A stretch of 64,000 nucleotides of DNA from Parasediminibacterium sp051861445 (GTDB lineage: Bacteria > Bacteroidota > Bacteroidia > Chitinophagales > Chitinophagaceae). Location: contig JBHYCS010000015.1 in NCBI GenBank assembly GCA_051861445.1, forward strand, positions 54,182-118,181. The letters run 5' to 3'. Shown piece by piece: positions 35,254 through 43,384 of the stretch; positions within the stretch are counted from its first letter, which is position 1; each line of letters starts with the position of its first letter. The notes under the pieces were generated by a model. It was given only the letters and a program-made list of their open reading frames with translations, made no database searches and was not told the DNA's origin. A program made the translations under genes and the position numbers.

Positions 35254-36117
35254 ATGCGTTTAACTGTCAAATTATTTGTTTTAATTTTTTTATGTGTGGT
35301 GGTTAGTTGTAAAAAGAAGGACGTTAAGCCTAGTGCAACCTCTACAGAATTAGAATTAAAAGACGTTGCTTATGGAACTGATGCATTGCAAAAAATGGAT
35401 GTTTATCTGCCTGCAAATAGAAGTACCAACAATACTAAAGTGGTGATTTTAATTCATGGTGGATCTTGGACTAGCGGCGATAAATCAGAATTTACAGATG
35501 CTGTTACCTTAATGAAAACACAATTGGCCGATTACGCCATTTTTAATATCAATTATCGTTTGGCAACAATTAGTGGTACCAATATTTGGCCAGTACAGCT
35601 AACAGATGTAAATGCGGCATGTAATTTTATCCAGTCAAAAGCGGCTGAATACGCCATAAATACCAATAAAATGGTTGTTTTTGGTGCAAGTGCAGGAGCT
35701 CATTTGGCTTTGTTGCAGGGTTATCAAAACAATGCAGATAAAAAAATTAAAGCAGTTGTAGACTTATTTGCACCAACAGATTTGGCCGATTTGTACAACC
35801 GTCCATCAGATCCAAATTATCCTGCTTTATTATCTATCTTTTTAAATGGTACTCCCACTACTAATAGCACGGCTTATCGAAATTCAAGTCCTCTATTTAG
35901 CGTAAACAACACCGTTCCTCCAACTATTATTTTTCATGGAACAGCCGATAATATTGTACCCATTAGACAAAGTGATAGCCTCAATAATAGGTTAGCCGTT
36001 GCAGGTGTTACTAAACAATATGTTACTTATGCAGGTGAAGGGCATGGTTGGGTTGGCATCAATTTATTGGATACTTTTTCTAAAATTATCAGTTTTATAA
36101 CAGCCAATAATCCATAG
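35254..36117 (+). CDS. Alpha/beta-hydrolase lipoprotein, esterase-like
   Basis: A 287-residue lipoprotein (lipobox VVVSC, Cys19) with an alpha/beta-hydrolase fold. ILIHGGSW gives the HGG oxyanion motif, and GASAG holds the nucleophile Ser146. The later DNIVPIRQ supplies the Asp and GHGW the catalytic His. This arrangement belongs to the esterase/lipase group with HGG (BD-FAE-like). It is probably tethered to the outer membrane or periplasmic face and cleaves ester bonds. The substrate is unknown. Confidence 0.88.
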   Translation: MRLTVKLFVLIFLCVVVSCKKKDVKPSATSTELELKDVAYGTDALQKMDVYLPANRSTNNTKVVILIHGGSWTSGDKSEFTDAVTLMKTQLADYAIFNINYRLATISGTNIWPVQLTDVNAACNFIQSKAAEYAINTNKMVVFGASAGAHLALLQGYQNNADKKIKAVVDLFAPTDLADLYNRPSDPNYPALLSIFLNGTPTTNSTAYRNSSPLFSVNNTVPPTIIFHGTADNIVPIRQSDSLNNRLAVAGVTKQYVTYAGEGHGWVGINLLDTFSKIISFITANNP

Positions 36118-36302
36118 AAAAATACCATGTAGGTATAGTGTAATTTTATTATTTATCGAAGTTTTCCGTTGTTAGTTGTAGTATAATTGTTTAAGAAAAA
36201 TAGAACTCTATTGAAATTGTAGTTATGCCAACATTTATGGCTTTGTAAATGATTTTTTACTTAAAAACTTAATTAGTTTACAACTTCATTCAATAAAATT
36301 CT

Positions 36303-37508
36303 ATGCAAAAGCCAATTATTCTACCAAACGAACAACAACGTTTATGGGAATTGTACAGCTACGAAATTTTAGACACTTCACCCGATGAAGAGTTTGATGA
36401 AATTGTAAAACTAGCTTCTCAAATATGTAATGTACCCATATCATTAATTTCATTAGTAGAAACAAGTCGTCAATGGTTTAAAGCAAAAGTGGGTTTAGAT
36501 GCCAATGAAACCTCGAAAGAAATTTCTTTTTGTGCACATGCAATTGCTCAAGACGAAGATTTTTTTGAAGTTGGTGATGCCACTAAAGATTATCGATTTT
36601 ATGATAATCCATTGGTAACAGAATCTCCCAATATTCGGTTTTATGCTGGTGTTCCGTTAGTTAGTAGAAATGGTTTTAAATTAGGCACTTTGTGTGTTAT
36701 TAATTCAGTGCCACAACATTTAACGCAAGAACAATCTTTTGGATTAAAAGTATTGGCTAATCAAGTAATTAAATTACTCGATTTACGCATTAATAATAAG
36801 CAATTGGCTGCCCAAAAGCTTCGATTAAAGCAGCAGGCAGAAATGCAAAATCGCATTATTTCTATAATAGCACATGATGTTAGAAATCCAGTAGCATCTT
36901 TAAAACAAATCATTGAGTTTAGTAACAATAATTCTTTGTCGCAAGAAGAAGTTAGAGAAATGATGTTAATGGCTGAAAGTCATTTAGATGGAACATTAGA
37001 CTTGTTATCAGATTTGTTAGAATGGGGAAGAATGCAAATAACTGCTCATGTAAACGAACCTCAATCGGTAAACTTGTATCAATTGGTGGAAGCCAAGTTT
37101 AAGAGGTTTTATGCAACAGCCCTAATTAAAGGCAATAAGTTGATTAACTTGGTTGATAAAGATTTGATAATTGCTACCGACCCTAATGCATTAAATTTTA
37201 TCATTAGAAATCTATTAAGCAACGCCAATAAGTTTACTGAAAATGGAATGATTACCATTTATGGTCAAAGAGAAAAAGAAAAAGTATTATTGTCTATCAG
37301 TGATACAGGTATAGGAATGGATGAAAAAATAAAAAATAAATTGTTTGATGGAAGCTGTAAAATAACTACGAATGGCACCAATAACGAAAAGGGTAGTGGA
37401 TTAGGACTGTTGTTTACGAAAGATTTTGTAGAACTTTTAGGTGGAACAATTACCATTGATAGTAAAAAAGATGTAGGCACCACTTTTTATGTAGAATTAA
37501 AGGCCTAG
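36303..37508 (+). CDS. GAF-domain sensor histidine kinase
   Basis: A 401-residue soluble histidine kinase. The GAF domain (about 25-160) has CNVPISLISLVETSRQWFKA, FCAHAI and FYAGVPL, all typical of small-molecule sensing in bacterial GAF kinases. The HisKA motif IAHDVRNPVASL has the phospho-accepting His191. The HATPase domain has NFIIRNLLSNANKFTENG, SDTGIGM and GSGLGLLFTKDFVELLGG. No membrane segment is seen. No response regulator is adjacent, so the kinase is an orphan here. Confidence 0.92.
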   Translation: MQKPIILPNEQQRLWELYSYEILDTSPDEEFDEIVKLASQICNVPISLISLVETSRQWFKAKVGLDANETSKEISFCAHAIAQDEDFFEVGDATKDYRFYDNPLVTESPNIRFYAGVPLVSRNGFKLGTLCVINSVPQHLTQEQSFGLKVLANQVIKLLDLRINNKQLAAQKLRLKQQAEMQNRIISIIAHDVRNPVASLKQIIEFSNNNSLSQEEVREMMLMAESHLDGTLDLLSDLLEWGRMQITAHVNEPQSVNLYQLVEAKFKRFYATALIKGNKLINLVDKDLIIATDPNALNFIIRNLLSNANKFTENGMITIYGQREKEKVLLSISDTGIGMDEKIKNKLFDGSCKITTNGTNNEKGSGLGLLFTKDFVELLGGTITIDSKKDVGTTFYVELKA

Positions 37509-37559
37509 AATCTTAAATCTTATAAAGAAGCCTTATTTTGTACTTCAAATTTTATTGGT

Positions 37560-38423
37560 ATGAATAAAGTTTTTTTATGCATTTTATTGTTCTTTTTATT
37601 GCATGTAACAAATGCTCAAAAGGTTGACAAAAAACTACAGCATAATATAGAAGCACTCATCAAAAATTTCAAAGGCAATATTGGTGTTTATGTTAAAAAT
37701 TTAAAAACGAACAAGATTGTTTCTATTCATGCAGATTCCGTTTTTCCAACAGCAAGCATGGTAAAAGTGCCTATTTTGGTTGGTATAATGCAAAAAATTG
37801 AAGCTGGTGAATTGAGCTATCATCAAAAATTACAATACAAAGATTCTTTGTTGTATGCTGGTGAGGATATTCTTGGATCGTTTAAAAACAATGAATCAAT
37901 TGAATTAAGTAAAGTAATCATGTTAATGCTTACCACAAGCGATAATACGGCTAGTTTATGGTTACAAAGCTTAGCAGGAACAGGAAAAAGAATTAACGCA
38001 TTAATGGATAGTTTACAATTGCAACAAACAAAAGTAAATAGTAGAACACCAGGAAGAGAAAATGAAAGAAGCAAGTATGGTTGGGGACAAACTACTCCTT
38101 TTGAAATGGCAACATTATTCGAAAAAATTGTTAACAAACAAGTAATTAGTGAAAAGGCTAGTGAAAAAATGTTACGCTTATTAGGAAGAAATTATTGGGA
38201 TGAAGAAGCAATTTCTGTTATTCCTTCAGATGTTTTTGTGGCAGGAAAAAATGGTGCAGTAAATGCAAGTAGAAGCGAAGTGATTTTTGTAAACAGTAAA
38301 AAAAGTAGATATGTTTTCTGTATTTGCACGAATAATAATGCCGACACCAGTTGGAACGAAAACAATGAAGCATGGGTACTTACTAGAAAAATATCTGCTT
38401 TAATTTGGAACACATCTAATTAA
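37560..38423 (+). CDS. Class-A beta-lactamase-related serine hydrolase
   Basis: A 287-residue exported protein (signal peptide about 1-19, ending VTNAQ). The SxxK motif is Ser66-Met-Val-Lys69, with the usual PTASMVKVPIL context, and SDN is Ser127-Asp-Asn129. A TTP motif near residue 178 follows an Arg/Glu-rich loop where an omega-loop Glu could sit. The third motif reads Lys230-Asn-Gly instead of KTG. The fold is that of class-A beta-lactamases; true penicillinase activity is uncertain, and it could be a peptidoglycan or ester hydrolase. It lies between a histidine kinase and pyrH with no obvious regulator. Confidence 0.8.
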   Translation: MNKVFLCILLFFLLHVTNAQKVDKKLQHNIEALIKNFKGNIGVYVKNLKTNKIVSIHADSVFPTASMVKVPILVGIMQKIEAGELSYHQKLQYKDSLLYAGEDILGSFKNNESIELSKVIMLMLTTSDNTASLWLQSLAGTGKRINALMDSLQLQQTKVNSRTPGRENERSKYGWGQTTPFEMATLFEKIVNKQVISEKASEKMLRLLGRNYWDEEAISVIPSDVFVAGKNGAVNASRSEVIFVNSKKSRYVFCICTNNNADTSWNENNEAWVLTRKISALIWNTSN

Positions 38424-38526
38424 TTCATTTTATTAGGTTTCCTGTTTATTATTTCTCAATAAAAAAATCTCTTTGGAACACTCCTAAAAAAACTAGTTAT
38501 TTGCAATCAATAATAAATCTACTTAC

Positions 38527-39243
38527 ATGCTCCCCAAGTACAAGCGAATTTTACTAAAACTATCAGGAGAAGCCCTTTTAGGCGATCAAAGAAATGGAGA
38601 TCCATTTAATCCAAAAATTATTGAACAATACGCTCATGACATAAAATCTGTTACAGATTTGGGCGTTCAAGTGGCTATTGTAATTGGTGGTGGAAATATT
38701 TACAGAGGAATGAATGAGGCTGAAAGTGGTATTGAAAGAGCTCATGGAGATTATATGGGTATGTTGGCAACTGTAATTAATGCGATGGCAATGCAAGCAA
38801 TGTTAGAACGTATTGGTGTGTACACACGTTTGCAAAGTGCTATAAATATGGAACAAGTTGCAGAACCTTATATTCGTAGAAAAGCTTTAAGACATTTAGA
38901 AAAAGGTAGAGTTGTAATCTTTGGTGCAGGAACAGGTAATCCTTACTTTACAACTGATACTGCAGGTAGCTTACGTGCAATAGAAATGAAAGCAGATGTT
39001 ATTTTAAAAGGCACAAGAGTAGATGGTATTTATACTGCCGATCCTGAAAAAGATGCAACAGCTACTCGTTTTGAAGAGCTTAGCTTTCAAGATTGCATTA
39101 GCAAAAATTTAAAGGTGATGGATATGACAGCCTTTACCTTGTGTATGGAAAATAAATTGCCAATTATTGTTTTTGACATGAACAGACCAGGAAATTTATT
39201 AAGAGTGGTAGAGGGTATGAATGTGGGTACTTTGGTAAAATAA
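38527..39243 (+). CDS. pyrH: UMP kinase
   Basis: A 238-residue enzyme of the amino-acid-kinase fold that phosphorylates UMP to UDP in pyrimidine synthesis. KRILLKLSGEALLGD, VAIVIGGGNIYRG, YMGMLATVINAMAMQ, FGAGTGNPYFTTDTAGSLRA and KGTRVDGIYTADPE are canonical. The length matches the family. In other bacteria pyrH often lies near tsf and frr; here it lies alone and ends in a shared terminator. Confidence 0.96.
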   Translation: MLPKYKRILLKLSGEALLGDQRNGDPFNPKIIEQYAHDIKSVTDLGVQVAIVIGGGNIYRGMNEAESGIERAHGDYMGMLATVINAMAMQAMLERIGVYTRLQSAINMEQVAEPYIRRKALRHLEKGRVVIFGAGTGNPYFTTDTAGSLRAIEMKADVILKGTRVDGIYTADPEKDATATRFEELSFQDCISKNLKVMDMTAFTLCMENKLPIIVFDMNRPGNLLRVVEGMNVGTLVK

Positions 39244-39271
39244 GCAACCCTTATTTCTTTTATATGCTAAG

Positions 39272-39309
39272 AAGCCGATGATATGTTTTGTACATTCATC
39301 GGCTTTTCA
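39272..39309. terminator. Bidirectional terminator between pyrH and the Mur ligase gene
   Basis: AAGCCGATGA (39272-39281) pairs with TCATCGGCTT (39296-39305) around a 14-nt loop, followed by TTTTC. It sits between the two convergent genes. Confidence 0.8.
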
Positions 39310-39314
39310 TTTGT

Positions 39315-40691
39315 TTATAACTCGTTGTAAACCTGTTTTGCAAATTCATCTAATGAAGGATCTCTTGCACCCATTAAAAGAAGTACACAATCATCAGTAA
39401 AATGTTGTTTCATTGCAGCTACTAAATTATTTCTGTCAGCAATAAAAAAAGCTTTTTTATTATTTTTCTGCAAATCTGTAATTAAATCGTTGGCACTAAT
39501 ATCTTTTACGGCCGTTCCTCCTGCATAAAAAATTTCACTCATCCAAATTTCATCTTCATTTCTTAAAGCAGCACCAATTTCAGCCACAAAATCGGCTCTT
39601 AAAAAACGAGTAGGTCCATAGCCATGAGGTTGAAACCAAGCAATTACTTTTTTTGCCAATGGTTGAACGCCTTTAATAGCAGCAGCAACTTTTGCAGGGT
39701 TATGGGCATAATCATCAATTACCCAAATATTATTTTTTTGCCCCAAAACCTGATTTCTTCTGTAAATACCTTTATAAGCAGCAACAGCTTTACTACAAGT
39801 TTCTAAATCAACACCAATCTGATGGGCAACGGCAACGGCAGCCAAAGCGTTTTCCATGTTGTGTTTACCAATTGCATTCATTGTAAAAGGCACATTATTA
39901 ATGGTAAACGAAATACTTAAACCTGTTTGTAAAAAATTACGAGCAATGTAACCTGCTTCGTTTTCATTACTTGAAAAATCTTGTTGCTTATTTTCAGAAA
40001 ATGGTGCTGCTAATTCATGACTTGCATTTACAATAAATACTTTGCTATGTTCTTTAAAAGTGTTGAATATTTGCTGTAGCTCCGTAATTTCTTTGTGGTC
40101 TTTATCTAAGTTGAGTAATATGCCAATTTCGGGATGATAATTTACAATTGATCCATCACTTTCATCGGCTTCAATCACCAAAAAATCTCCATTTCCTACA
40201 AAAGCATTTCCAATTTTTCCTTCTTCTTGTAAACGTACCAAACCTGCACCACTAATAATGCTTGCTCCAGTTTTTGCCACATCTAAAATGTCAAACAAAA
40301 TGGCCGATGTGGTGCTTTTACCACTTGTTCCACCAACTGCAATGGTTCTTTTTTCATTGCTAATTAAGGTTAGTAATTCAGATCGTTTGATAATAGGAAT
40401 ATTAAGTGATTTTGCTTTTTGAATTTCTACGTTTGTGTCTTCAACAGCTGTAGAAATTACAACTAATTGGGTATTGTTATCAATACCACTTCCATCTTGT
40501 AAAAAACAACGAATGCCAACAGCTTCTAACTTTTGTTGCGTATCGTTGGGTTTATTGGGGTGAAAATATCGATCGCTTCCTGTAATTTTTTTATTGCTTC
40601 CAGCTAAATATTGAGCAATTGCACTCATGCCTGTGCCTGCAACTCCTATAAAGTGAATATGAAAAATGTTAGATAAATGAATGGTATTCAT
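39315..40691 (-). CDS. MurC-like Mur ligase-family protein
   Basis: A 458-residue Mur ligase. The N-terminal domain has HFIGVAGTGMSAIAQYLA and TGSDRYFHP. The ATP-binding loop reads GGTSGKSTT, where MurC and Mpl normally have GTHGKTTT. EADESDGS and NLDKDHKE match the central domain, DDYAHNPAKV and GARDPSL the C-terminal one. Candidate roles are UDP-MurNAc-L-alanine ligation (MurC), murein-peptide recycling (Mpl), or another peptide-bond synthesis. It lies outside any cell-wall gene cluster, which favours a role other than the housekeeping MurC. Confidence 0.8.
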   Translation of the reverse strand: MNTIHLSNIFHIHFIGVAGTGMSAIAQYLAGSNKKITGSDRYFHPNKPNDTQQKLEAVGIRCFLQDGSGIDNNTQLVVISTAVEDTNVEIQKAKSLNIPIIKRSELLTLISNEKRTIAVGGTSGKSTTSAILFDILDVAKTGASIISGAGLVRLQEEGKIGNAFVGNGDFLVIEADESDGSIVNYHPEIGILLNLDKDHKEITELQQIFNTFKEHSKVFIVNASHELAAPFSENKQQDFSSNENEAGYIARNFLQTGLSISFTINNVPFTMNAIGKHNMENALAAVAVAHQIGVDLETCSKAVAAYKGIYRRNQVLGQKNNIWVIDDYAHNPAKVAAAIKGVQPLAKKVIAWFQPHGYGPTRFLRADFVAEIGAALRNEDEIWMSEIFYAGGTAVKDISANDLITDLQKNNKKAFFIADRNNLVAAMKQHFTDDCVLLLMGARDPSLDEFAKQVYNEL

Positions 40692-40827
40692 AAAATGATT
40701 TGTGTAAAATGAGGGTCTAAATATCTTTCTTTTTTACTTTCAACTCATCAATAAAAATGATTTAGTAATTTATATTGATGAATATTTTCTGATAACTTAC
40801 TATAATTGTAAAAATATACTCCACTTT

Positions 40828-41568
40828 ATGGAAGTGCATCATCATTCACATGCTCATGGAAAAAAAACATGGAAATCGTATTTCTGGGAATTTCTAATGT
40901 TGTTTTTAGCTGTTTTTTGTGGCTTTTTTGCAGAATATCAATTAGAACATAAAATTGAAAAAGATAGAGAGAAAATATACATCCAATCGATGATTGAAGA
41001 TTTAAAAATTGATACTGCTAATCTTCAATTATCAATTCAAAGCTTTAAAAAACAGGATGCATATTTTGATACCATTGCATTGTTATACAATGAATTGCCT
41101 ATACATTATAATAGAAGCTTACGAAAAAGTTTAGATGGCATTATTGGTTATAAAGATTTTTTTCCTTCCGACAAAACGTTGCAACAATTGAAGAATGCTG
41201 GAGCAATGCGTTTAATTAGAAATAAAAATGCTGCCGACGGCATTATGACTTATGATGCTCGTTTAAAAGAATACGAAAAATCGCTGAATGTATTAGATGA
41301 TGTATTTACCAAAATGCATGATTTAAGAATGCAAATTTTAGATGTTACAAGTGTAGAAAAAGATATTGAAAAAACGAGCATTGATGTAGTAGAAAACAAT
41401 GGTAAAAACTACCTGTATAATCAAGATAAAGCTCTGTTGGGAAATTATTACAATAGAATTTTAACGTATAGATTGTTAAGAAATATTGTGGTGAGAAGAA
41501 TGAATACTTTGTTAGAAAATGCCAGTCAACTTATTATTACGCTTCAAAAAAGTTATGATATTGAATAG
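40828..41568 (+). CDS. DUF6090-like membrane protein with His-rich N-terminus
   Basis: A 246-residue protein starting MEVHHHSHAHGKKTWKSYFW. One membrane segment follows (about 19-33, FLMLFLAVFCGFFAEYQ), and then a long, mostly helical charged region. The architecture fits DUF6090, common in Chitinophagaceae and other Bacteroidota. Five His residues near the N-terminus could bind metal, but this is speculative. The function is unknown. It converges with the PaaE-like reductase gene with 5 nt between stop codons. Confidence 0.7.
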   Translation: MEVHHHSHAHGKKTWKSYFWEFLMLFLAVFCGFFAEYQLEHKIEKDREKIYIQSMIEDLKIDTANLQLSIQSFKKQDAYFDTIALLYNELPIHYNRSLRKSLDGIIGYKDFFPSDKTLQQLKNAGAMRLIRNKNAADGIMTYDARLKEYEKSLNVLDDVFTKMHDLRMQILDVTSVEKDIEKTSIDVVENNGKNYLYNQDKALLGNYYNRILTYRLLRNIVVRRMNTLLENASQLIITLQKSYDIE

Positions 41569-41573
41569 CTTTT

Positions 41574-42647
41574 TTATTTTTCATCAAAGTTAATGGTAAC
41601 GGTTTCTGTTGTTGGCGTAGCTTGGCAAGTAAGTATATAGCCTTGTTGAATTTCTTCTTGTTCAAGTGCATAATTGTTGTGCATTGTTACGTTGCCATTT
41701 ACAAGTTTTGCTTTGCAAGTACAGCAAACACCTCCTTTACAAGCAAAAGGTAGGTCAGCACCGTTTTGTAGTGCAGCATCTAAAATTGAAAGATGGTTGT
41801 ATTGTAACTGAAAACTGATCGTTCTGCCATCAATGGTGATATGAATTTTACTTGTACGTTGGTCGTTTACAATGGTATTTGTAGCATTATCAATTTGTTT
41901 ACCCTTTATTGCTGCAAATAATTCATAGTGAATTTTGTTAGCATCTACTTGGTTTTGTTCTAAAAAAGATTTTACCGAAAAAATCATTTCTTGTGGCCCA
42001 CAAATAAAATATTCATCTGCATGTAAAGGCACTAATTTTTCAAAAAGAAGGCTGCATTTATCTTCATTAATTCGTCCAAAATGTATAGGACTATCTGTGT
42101 TTTCTCTACTTAAAATATGAATAATACTTAACCTGTTTGTAAACTTATTTTTTAAATTTTCAAGCTCTTCTCTAAAAATAATTGATCTGCTATTTTTATT
42201 CCCAAATACCAAAATAAAGTGGCTATTGGGTTCTGTAAGTAGTGTTGTTTTTATAATAGAAATAATGGGTGTAATGCCACTTCCTGCAGCAATTGCCACA
42301 TATCTTTTTTTATTGTTACTATTTAATGGAGTAAAAAATTTTCCTTTAGGTGCTATCACTTCTAAACAATCGCCAACTTTTAAATGGGTGTTTGCATAAG
42401 TTGAAAATATGCCACCTTCAATTTTTTTAACAGCAATTGTAAAATTGTTTTCTAATGGTGAAGAACAGATAGAATAAGAACGTCTTACTTCTTGATTTTC
42501 TATTGTTTTTTTAACGGTAATATATTGACCTTGTATGTAAGAAAAAGCTTGTTTTAATGCCGCTGGAATCTCCAATGAAATAGCAACACAATCCTCCGTT
42601 AATTTTTTAATGTTTGTAACATGTAATTTTTCAAATCGTGTAGACAT
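41574..42647 (-). CDS. paaE: PaaE-like ferredoxin-NAD(P)H reductase with C-terminal 2Fe-2S domain
   Basis: A 357-residue electron-transfer protein. The FAD-binding domain has RRSYSICSSP, the NAD domain AAGSGITPIISIIK and YFICGPQEMI, and the C-terminal plant-type ferredoxin domain CKGGVCCTCKAKL with the fourth Cys in LTCQA. PaaE supplies electrons to the phenylacetyl-CoA epoxidase; related reductases serve other oxygenases. No paaABCD genes are present here, so the native acceptor is uncertain. The start is the ATG at 42647. A TetR regulator gene lies 34 nt upstream in the same direction. Confidence 0.87.
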   Translation of the reverse strand: MSTRFEKLHVTNIKKLTEDCVAISLEIPAALKQAFSYIQGQYITVKKTIENQEVRRSYSICSSPLENNFTIAVKKIEGGIFSTYANTHLKVGDCLEVIAPKGKFFTPLNSNNKKRYVAIAAGSGITPIISIIKTTLLTEPNSHFILVFGNKNSRSIIFREELENLKNKFTNRLSIIHILSRENTDSPIHFGRINEDKCSLLFEKLVPLHADEYFICGPQEMIFSVKSFLEQNQVDANKIHYELFAAIKGKQIDNATNTIVNDQRTSKIHITIDGRTISFQLQYNHLSILDAALQNGADLPFACKGGVCCTCKAKLVNGNVTMHNNYALEQEEIQQGYILTCQATPTTETVTINFDEK

Positions 42648-42681
42648 GGCAAGCAATCTATGTAGTATAAGTAGCTGTTTT

Positions 42682-43278
42682 CTATTTAATTTTTAATCCA
42701 CCCACTAAAATGGTAATCATGCTTTCTTCTAATTCTTTACCATTAATTTTTTCTTTACTTCTATGCCAACTTTCTATGCCACTTACAGCATGTAGTAAAA
42801 TTAAAACAGCCGTAGGGGCATCTATTTTTTTAATTTCTTTTTTCTTTATTCCATCTTCAATAATGGCAGCAATTCTTTTTCTAAATGTTCTACGTTGGTT
42901 TTGAAAATTCGATAAATAAGGCTCAGATAAATGTTTCCATTCTCTATCACTCACATATACTTCATCAAAATGAAGCACCATTCCTGTAATTAAAAACCGC
43001 AGAATTTTTTCAATTTTTTGAATGCTAGATATTTTTTCCTCTTCCACTAAATCCATCATACTTGTATATCTATTGGCAACATCAAAGCAAACAATGTGTA
43101 ATAATTCGCTTTTACTATGTATATGATTATATAAACTTGCTGCTTCTACGCCTACTACTTCGGCTAATTCTCTCATACTTGCAGCCTTGTAGCCCTTTTC
43201 TTTAAACAGTTCTGCTGCTTTTGCAATAATCACTTGCTTACGGCTAATGCTATGTTCAGTAGTTTTTATTCGTCCCAT
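42682..43278 (-). CDS. TetR/AcrR-family transcriptional regulator
   Basis: A 198-residue regulator. The helix-turn-helix is in the first 50 residues (SRKQVIIAKAAELFKEKGYKA then SMRELAEVVGVEAASLYNHI). The C-terminal helical domain would bind a ligand. It is transcribed into the PaaE-like gene. A palindrome ACTAAC-ATTT-GTTAGT sits just upstream of its -7 box, so autoregulation is likely. Regulators of this type often control aromatic or fatty-acyl-CoA degradation. The ligand is not identifiable from sequence. Confidence 0.9.
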   Translation of the reverse strand: MGRIKTTEHSISRKQVIIAKAAELFKEKGYKAASMRELAEVVGVEAASLYNHIHSKSELLHIVCFDVANRYTSMMDLVEEEKISSIQKIEKILRFLITGMVLHFDEVYVSDREWKHLSEPYLSNFQNQRRTFRKRIAAIIEDGIKKKEIKKIDAPTAVLILLHAVSGIESWHRSKEKINGKELEESMITILVGGLKIK

Positions 43279-43282
43279 GTTT

Positions 43283-43290
43283 CAAAAATA
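43283..43290 (-). promoter_or_regulatory. -7 box of the tetR-paaE operon (TATTTTTG)
   Basis: On the minus strand TATTTTTG matches TAnnTTTG exactly, 5 nt before the tetR ATG. A TTG at 43314-43316 lies 23 nt further upstream and could be the -33 element. Confidence 0.5.
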
Positions 43291-43291
43291 C

Positions 43292-43318
43292 ACTAACATT
43301 TGTTAGTTGTACACAACT
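43292..43318. promoter_or_regulatory. Putative TetR operator between -7 and -33
   Basis: ACTAAC (43292-43297) and GTTAGT (43302-43307) are inverted around ATTT. A second dyad, AGTTG (43305-43309) with CAACT (43314-43318), overlaps it. Both lie immediately upstream of the tetR -7 box, the expected position for a self-repressing TetR protein. Confidence 0.6.
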
Positions 43319-43384
43319 TTTTTTACACTCGTAAAAATGTTTATTAAAAACCATAGTTTCGCAACCAAAATAAATTTCAAAAAC

